NCBI GenBank assembly: GCA_034620365.1
Contig: JAQGEQ010000071.1
Span: forward strand, 558,001 to 622,000
Direction of reading: 5' to 3'
Source: Pegea sp. RAD2-039
Lineage: Eukaryota; Chordata; Thaliacea; Salpida; Salpidae
DNA length: 64,000 bases
Made by a program: the position numbers and the translations under genes. Each line of letters begins with the position of its first letter. Position 1 is the first letter of the stretch. Shown here piece by piece: positions 57,401 through 64,000 of this stretch. Under the pieces are notes generated by a model. The model was not told where the DNA came from, ran no database searches, and worked only from the letters and a program-made list of their open reading frames with translations.

Positions 57401-60400
57401 TTGAGATTCTATTAGTTTTTTGAGAACTTTCCAAGTTGTATATTCAGTAGATGGTCGGTGTTATGTCGCAAATATTTTCGTTGTCATTGTTAGATAGTAG
57501 AAATTGTTTCAATAAAACTGTTTACAGCTGATATAAATAATTCTTATCAAACTTTAATATGTTAGATAAAACAATTTGATTAGTGAAAACAAATGTGAGT
57601 AAGATAAGAATAATCTTTCCTATTTTCTTAGTTTTGAAAATTATCTTTTAATACAATTTACTTTCTCATGAAGCAGTTAAACGTTTTTATCAATTACTAA
57701 GCATGGAATTTATGACATGCAACAACTTACCGCTCAACTTCTTTCTTCAACTTTTCCAACACAATTATCTTTACTCATTTATTATGCTCACTTTCTTTAA
57801 AACTTGAAAAAAAATCCAATTAAATAAATTTTACATTGAAAGTTGATTCAAACAGCTTAAGTTAATATTTACAATTGAAGTTGAATGAAAAATGCTTTTC
57901 ATTTCCTCTACTACTACCAACTTGATTTATTTTCCTCCACACTTTCCATGCTGTCAGCAGTTACTCTACAAAACTTTTGTGTTTATTGCTGAAGTCTATA
58001 AATTAGATCTCTTCTGCACCCGGATAATCTGCTTAAAATAATTTCAACAATGCAGTTGTGATAGTTATTTTCATCTCAAATTCTATTTGATTGAAGAAAA
58101 GAATCTTTAAAAGCGACTAACCCTGTTGAATCTTCATTCTTTTCGTCTTTTTACTATCACACGAAACGACAGAATTTTTCCAATTTTATTTTAGTATTTC
58201 ATAAATCTTTTAGTCAGTTTGTAATATAATAAATTTCAAAATTGTTTTTTGTCAATCAATAAAACTTCTATTTCTGCCGACATTGATCAAATTTATTTTC
58301 ATTTAACTTTATTTTCTCTTTGCTCAGGAACTAAAGAGGAGAATGATGGTGACCAACGCTTGCTTGAACAAAGTAGTCACTTTTCATGGTTTCCTCATAT
58401 GTGGTCTCATATGCAAGCCCATTGGTTTAATAATTCCAAGGACCTATGTGAATACATGGAACTCAACTACCGTTTTGCTGTTGTAAGTTCAATCCTATTT
58501 AATTGAATTTTTTACTTTATATTCCATCAAATTGATTTCGGTTTTAAAGCAGCGATTAGTTTGAAGTGATTTATCAAAGAATTTTTCTTTAAATATTTGA
58601 TGATCAAATCTGTTTCCACAAATTGACTTGTTTTGAATTGTTTCTTGATGAAGATTTTGTTAATTAGACAAATTATCCAGATTGAATCCAGTTTTGTTTT
58701 TTACATAATTTTTCATTTTCTTCATAAATAGTTTTTATCTGAAAAGTCGTAAAACTTAATTATTGTAATCCCTTCATCTACAATTTACTCATTTTTATCA
58801 TAATTTCTAAACATCTTTATGGAATTTTAACAGAATACTGATGTATAAAATCAGCATAAATAATTGTTGATTGCTTCAAATTTAAATTTATTTTTTTTAT
58901 AAATACCTTCTTTGTTTAGTTTTTGAAAATAATTTGTAAAGAAAACTTCTTTTATTTCAATCTAAATTTTCTGATCATAATTTTTTCAACATAAATAGAA
59001 GCTGACTGACTTCTATAAACAATGAAATCATTTTTGATATTTCTTAACAATTTAATTATTGAAATAAAATTTTTGTCAGCATCAGCAGTTTGCTCATAGG
59101 TAGTCGAAGTCTTGTGTTCATCTAAACAAAAATTCTCTTTCAGTGAAGTTGAACCAAAAAAGTTATTTTGGAATTATGTTTTAAGTAGCATTATATTGAT
59201 TAAATGATTTCTATGGAATTTAGGCTTGTTAGATTTATATACAATTACGAGAAAATTTTTGGTTTTCTAGTTGCAATGTGTCTAGCTGTTGCTGTTCAGT
59301 CTGTTTTTTTGCTGATTCATTTCCATTTAAGGAAACATTTAGTGGTAATAAAGTACTAGTAGCTCAAGGGTGACATCTTATTGCATCGTCAAAAACTTCA
59401 ATTAGTTTCTTTTAATAATCTACAAAATTTATTCTGTTTAAAGTTCCAACGACAGAAAAAAGTTGGGAATAAAAAATAGTCATTTTCAGAAACTAATCAA
59501 ACTTGGCAAAATTTGCAGCATGAAATTCAATTTTTCACATTAATAATTAAAAAATGTCTTTTTTGAGTTAAACGCGAAAAAATCTTTAAAATATTATTTC
59601 CGATATTTTACAGAGACACCATTTCCGCTATTCATCAGGATACGCAGTTGCTCCTCACCATGCTGGGGTGTTTCCTGTACACAAACAGTTATATGAATGT
59701 TGGACTCGAATATGGAACATTACTGTCACCAGTACAGAAGAATATCCTCACCTAAGACCTGATCACAAAAGAAGAGGATTTATTCATCAGGGGTTAAAAG
59801 TATTTTCTAATTGAAATAATTTATTGATTGATATTTTCAAATCTTTATCTGCCAGGTACTACCTCGACAAACTTGTGGTTTATACACGCACACAATCAAG
59901 CTTGCCCTATACCCAGGGGGCCCTGAAGTTCTACAGAGAATGATCAACGGAGGCATGCTTTTTCAAAGTGTACTCTTCAACAAGGTCTTTTTCCACCCAC
60001 TTTTCTACTGCTTGTAGTTGAGCGAATATTTTGCAGTTTACTATTTTCATGACTCATCTATCTAATTACGGAAACGACCAATTAGCGATCTACACGTTTG
60101 ATCGTCTCTTCAACTTCCTCAAAGACTGGACTAACTTCAACCTACTTCAAGAAGCTCCTGCAGTGATAGCTAACAAGTACTTTGAAACTTTTCCTGAAGA
60201 CAAGGAACCTACTTGGCTGGTACGATGTCGATTTTTGTAGATTTATTTCTAATCTAGGTTAACGAGGTCATATATAGTCGTCAACATCACTTAAAAGATG
60301 TACTTGACCACCAACAAGCTTCTTGTTCACTTTTCTGGTCATCAGAACCTCGTTTATCATCTTACAGCTAGATTTAATATTTCAATCGATGCCATTTTAC

Positions 60401-62048
60401 ATTTTCACTAGTTGATACTTCGTGTTTTTATTTAAGTCACAAACCACTAACATTTAATCAATGGAGTCCACGGTTGCTAAGCAACAAGCTTTTTTCCAGC
60501 TACTTTATCATCAACGTGATTTAAAACTGATGACATTTTGTTGACATTTCGGCAACAAACACTTGAATAAAACCTCTTCATCTTCATCACCAGAATCCCT
60601 GCATTGATAAACGGCATGCGGAGATTTGGAGCACTGAAAAAACTTGTAGCAGGTTTCCATCGTTTGTGATTGTTGGTCCTCAAAAAACTGGTCAGTAACC
60701 ACTTGTGTAGTACCTGTGGGTCTGACACTTTTTTGCAGGCACCACAGCTCTTCATAGCTTCCTTCAAATGCATCCGTTCCTGAAAACTAGTTTTTCGAGC
60801 AGCAAAACATTTGAAGAAATCCAATTTTTTAATGATGTTAACTATTTCAAGGGAATTGAATGGTAATAAAGTAATTACAACTTGAAGAAATCTCACTAAT
60901 TTCTTTCTAGGTATATGAATTTCTTCCCTGTTCCCGACAACAACACTCTTCTTTTCGAGAAAAGTGCCAATTATTTTGATAATTCAGTTGTTCCAAGACG
61001 TCTACATGCCTTGCTGAGTGAAAACTACATCATCGTTGTATTGATCAACCCCATCAAGCGAGCTTACTCCTGGTACCAGGTCACTTTCAGTCTGCATTTT
61101 CTCAATTATTCGCTCAGTTGGTTTCAGTGAATTTTTGAAATTTGTTAATTTCGTTTCTAGTGGTTCGAATACTTGTACCGATTTTTTTAAAACCCGATTC
61201 TTATTTTGTAACTGATTTGAAATACTTTTTGACCAGATGGTACTTTCACCACTGTAGTAATTACAGTGAAGACTTTTTCTAACCTACTTGATCGATTATT
61301 GCAGCATATGAGGGCACACTCCGACCCGACTGCGCTACAGTATTCTTTTCATGACATCATCAGATCAAAACGAAAAAACATTCGGATCAAGTCTCTTCAA
61401 AAGAGATGTCTTGATCCGGGATTCTATGCAGATCACTTAGAGAGGTGGTTGGAATATTTCCCAAGCCGTCAAGTAAGCGATCAGCAGGTTGATGATAAGT
61501 TTGAAAATTTGATTCGTGATCAGATAGTAGTAGTTGATGGCGAAGAGTTAATAAGCAATCCTGTCAAAGTCCTACATCAATTACAAGAGAACATCGAACT
61601 GAAGCATTTCCACAACTACACTGACTCATTAATGTAAATACTCAAATATTTCTCCTATATTTACATCAAGCGCTAAATTTGCTGCTAGTTTATTTTCTGA
61701 TATTTGTTCAAATCTGAAATAAGTAGCTTCAGCTGTTTCTCTAACTTCCTGAAGATGACACATTTTGTTTGTAGATATGACCACAAAAAAGGCTTTTACT
61801 GTCAGAAGTTGCCAACCGGTAAGGTACAATGTCTTGGGAAAGGCAAGGGCAGGGACTATTCTTCCATGGACGACAAGGTTCGTTGGTTTTGTTAGAGGCT
61901 TAGTCACCTTTTAAACTGATTTGTTTCTTTTGATTAGAGCCTACTTTTTCTCACTAAGTATTATTCCGAATCAAACAAGAAGTTAAAACGTTTATTGGAT
62001 GAATTAGATAAACCTATTCCTTATTGGCTCAGAGATGATAACATCTGA
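54488..62048 (+). CDS. NDST1: Heparan sulfate N-deacetylase/N-sulfotransferase
   Basis: Twenty-one exons join in one frame to 902 residues (human NDST1 has 882): 54488-54658, 54759-54851, 54915-55016, 55190-55363, 55432-55533, 55593-55720, 55980-56037, 56169-56287, 56364-56499, 56600-56690, 58328-58482, 59614-59799, 59856-59984, 60037-60219, 60594-60690, 60739-60862, 60911-61079, 61305-61472, 61524-61633, 61775-61877, 61938-62048. Residues about 13-32 form a type II Golgi anchor. The deacetylase half has [55 protein letters not shown] and [18 protein letters not shown]. The sulfotransferase half has the PAPS loop [43 protein letters not shown] and [14 protein letters not shown]. The enzyme converts GlcNAc to GlcNS and starts heparan sulfate modification. 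It cannot be assigned to a particular vertebrate paralog; an unduplicated invertebrate NDST is likely. Confidence 0.97.
56691..58327 (+). other. Largest NDST intron (1.6 kb)
   Basis: The GTAATT donor at 56691 and TTTGCTCAG acceptor ending 58327 bound an intron much longer than the other NDST introns. Small open frames inside (for example minus 56970-57209) show no family features. No nested gene was recognised. Confidence 0.7.
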
Positions 62049-64000
62049 ATTTTATTGTCTTCTCGTTAAACAAGTGATGATGAACTGACTTCAATCTGTT
62101 TATTATCTGAAATACAATTGATAAAACAATCAATTGTTTCTTTTCCATTTCGAAATTATTTACTTCATTTTGAAGTTATATTATTCTTACGGATTTTTCG
62201 ACTTGAGTAATTTTTGCTCTGTCATCAAATAATAGCACTTTAGTTGTTTAACTTTTATTGTTATAATTCATTTTACAAATTTACTTTCTCGTCAAATTTC
62301 AATACAGTACATTTTTATTCATACTTTTCAACTGGAATTCCTCAAGCTAATTTTATTTTAGGTTGTTACGTTAAAAATCAACTTTTTTTCATTTTTTTCC
62401 ATCTCATTGTTGCCTTTCACCAAAACTTGTTCAGCATACGATTGGTTAATATACAATTTGTTAACTTCATATTGTTATATGATTTAACTTTTCATTATGC
62501 AAAAACTTTTGGTTAAAAGATTTAGAAAGATTTGAAGGAAAGACTTAATCAAGCACTGTTTGCAATTATAGTGGATTTATGAAATTTAATAAAAGTTGTC
62601 AGAGGTTCTGCTGTTGATATTTATGTGTGCTGACACAGACACATGATGGTGTTATGATGAAGTCTTTTCTCAGACTACAAATTTCTGAACTTGTTCCTTC
62701 TTAACTTTGTTACCCAACTTGAATTGAGTATTGTGCTATAAAGTTTTTACGAATAGAATTTGTTGTATTTTTTTTTGGTATCGTGTTTATTGTTGAGGAT
62801 TTGGTAAATATATCGAAGCGTTGCCAAATAACAAAAGTTTCTATTTCATCCAATTACTGAAGTGATTTCGAACATTGATTTAGTTTCAACTGAAACAATC
62901 CAACTCTGACGCTGAGGATTTTGTTAATTTGATCTGTGTATCAACAATATTTTCAAATTACTTTTTCGCATCATAATTTATTAACAGTTACTAACATTTC
63001 ACTATTTTCTACTCACTTGTTCTTGTTGGTCTGTTTTGTTCGCATCTTCTATTTCCTCTGCCAAATACATCAACGTTCGCCGCTGATGACTTTACTGGAG
63101 AGTATCTCTCTTTTAATCTGATCATCTAATGATGGTCATCTTTTATCTTTTAAGTTTGTTGTAAATGTTTTTATTTAAACGTTTTAGTTTCATTTTTTTT
63201 CTGATTATTATCGTATTAATAACAATATGTTGATTATTTTATTGTTGCTTTGAATTTCAATAAATTTAAACTAAACAATTATACCTCGTGTTTTTGCAAC
63301 TAATAACTTTGTTTCTGTTTATTTTTTGTTGATTAAATAAGTCTTATTGTCTAACATAAATGCTTAACTTACAAGCTTGTACGGGTGACTTATCCAGTGA
63401 ACGTCTAGAAGTTTTACTTGAAGCTTCTAACCATAAGTTACTTCCAAATTGAAACACATTTTTGTTGTTTTTACATTTTGTGTCTTTGAAATAATCTGTG
63501 TTACATCAAAACAAATAGGAGGTGAATAAATATTCTCTTTTAATCGTTCGTTTTCAACATGTTTCAGTGAACAGATCACATGAACGTCATTAAAAGCTAA
63601 TATCAATATATTTAGTAAATTAAATTTAAATTAAACCTAATTTGGTATTTAAGTGGTTTTCAGAGTTGTGAACGGCAGAGACCATAAACATTTTTCTAAG
63701 ATTTAAAGGAAAGTTCTTATTTTATAATGAACAAATAAATTTAAAGTTTTGTTGTAAAATCCTTAAAGTATAATCTTGTAGTTTTATTTGTCTAATATTT
63801 TGGACTTCTTTGAACATCCTGTTATTCTATCATTAAGCAGATTGAATTTTCAAAAATAGATTTTTCCAAAAATAATTTTTGTTCCATTAAAAATAATTAT
63901 TTTAATCTAAAGAGCAAAATTTCAAATAATAAAATTTATTTGTTACTCAATATCGATTGATGATAAATTATTGAAAATATATTGAATTTCAAAAACAATG
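62049..64000. other. AT-rich sequence after NDST, no gene recognised
   Basis: Only short open frames with phenylalanine- and leucine-rich chance translations are present (for example 62244-62516 and 62936-63121). No known motif, repeat family or exon was recognised up to the window edge. Confidence 0.5.

Noticed and set aside
60258..60266. Possible 9-nt microexon (Val-Asn-Glu) in NDST between 60219 and 60594
   Set aside because: It is flanked by AG and GT and in phase, but direct joining of WL to NPCIDKRH matches other NDST proteins without it.
62244..62516. 90-codon Phe/Tyr-rich open frame after NDST
   Set aside because: Its composition is what random AT-rich DNA gives, with no signal, motif or splice context.

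Overview
This is 64 kb of a compact, AT-rich animal genome. Five conserved animal genes can be read exon by exon with GT-AG introns, plus one secreted von Willebrand A protein of less certain identity. Proteins are divergent and introns short, nearly all 48-64 nt in the SRCAP gene. Four start codons sit 8-31 nt behind a pyrimidine-AG splice acceptor. All this suits a fast-evolving invertebrate with spliced-leader trans-splicing, for example a tunicate, but the species cannot be fixed from the sequence.

Layout. 1-8540 (minus): most of an SRCAP/EP400/Domino chromatin remodeller, its C terminus running off the left edge. 8541-17193: AT-rich DNA with no recognisable gene but one striking 33-bp-stem RNA hairpin at about 12085-12177. 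17194-17433 (plus): a possible two-exon gene for a small secreted peptide, then about 2 kb of degenerate, less AT-rich sequence. 19660-26710 (minus): an RNF38/RNF44-type RING-H2 ubiquitin ligase in 13 exons. 29915-33250: two decayed copies of one retroelement in opposite orientation, with an ARF-GTPase-like fragment beside them. 34746-37242 (plus): a mitochondrial carrier homolog (MTCH). 39021-44180 (minus): a secreted protein with a galaxin-like cysteine segment, a sushi-like domain and a vWA domain lacking its metal-binding motif. 48038-49690 (plus): single-exon NOP56. 54488-62048 (plus): a complete 21-exon heparan sulfate N-deacetylase/N-sulfotransferase (NDST). 62049-64000: nothing recognised.

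The genes are unrelated housekeeping, signalling and matrix genes (H2A.Z-type remodelling, ubiquitin ligation, mitochondrial outer membrane, snoRNP core, heparan sulfate modification); no operon-like unit is visible. The most unusual items are the hairpin, the inverted retroelement pair, the ARF fragment, the MIDAS-less vWA protein, the coding minisatellite in SRCAP, and the one-base phase break in MTCH.
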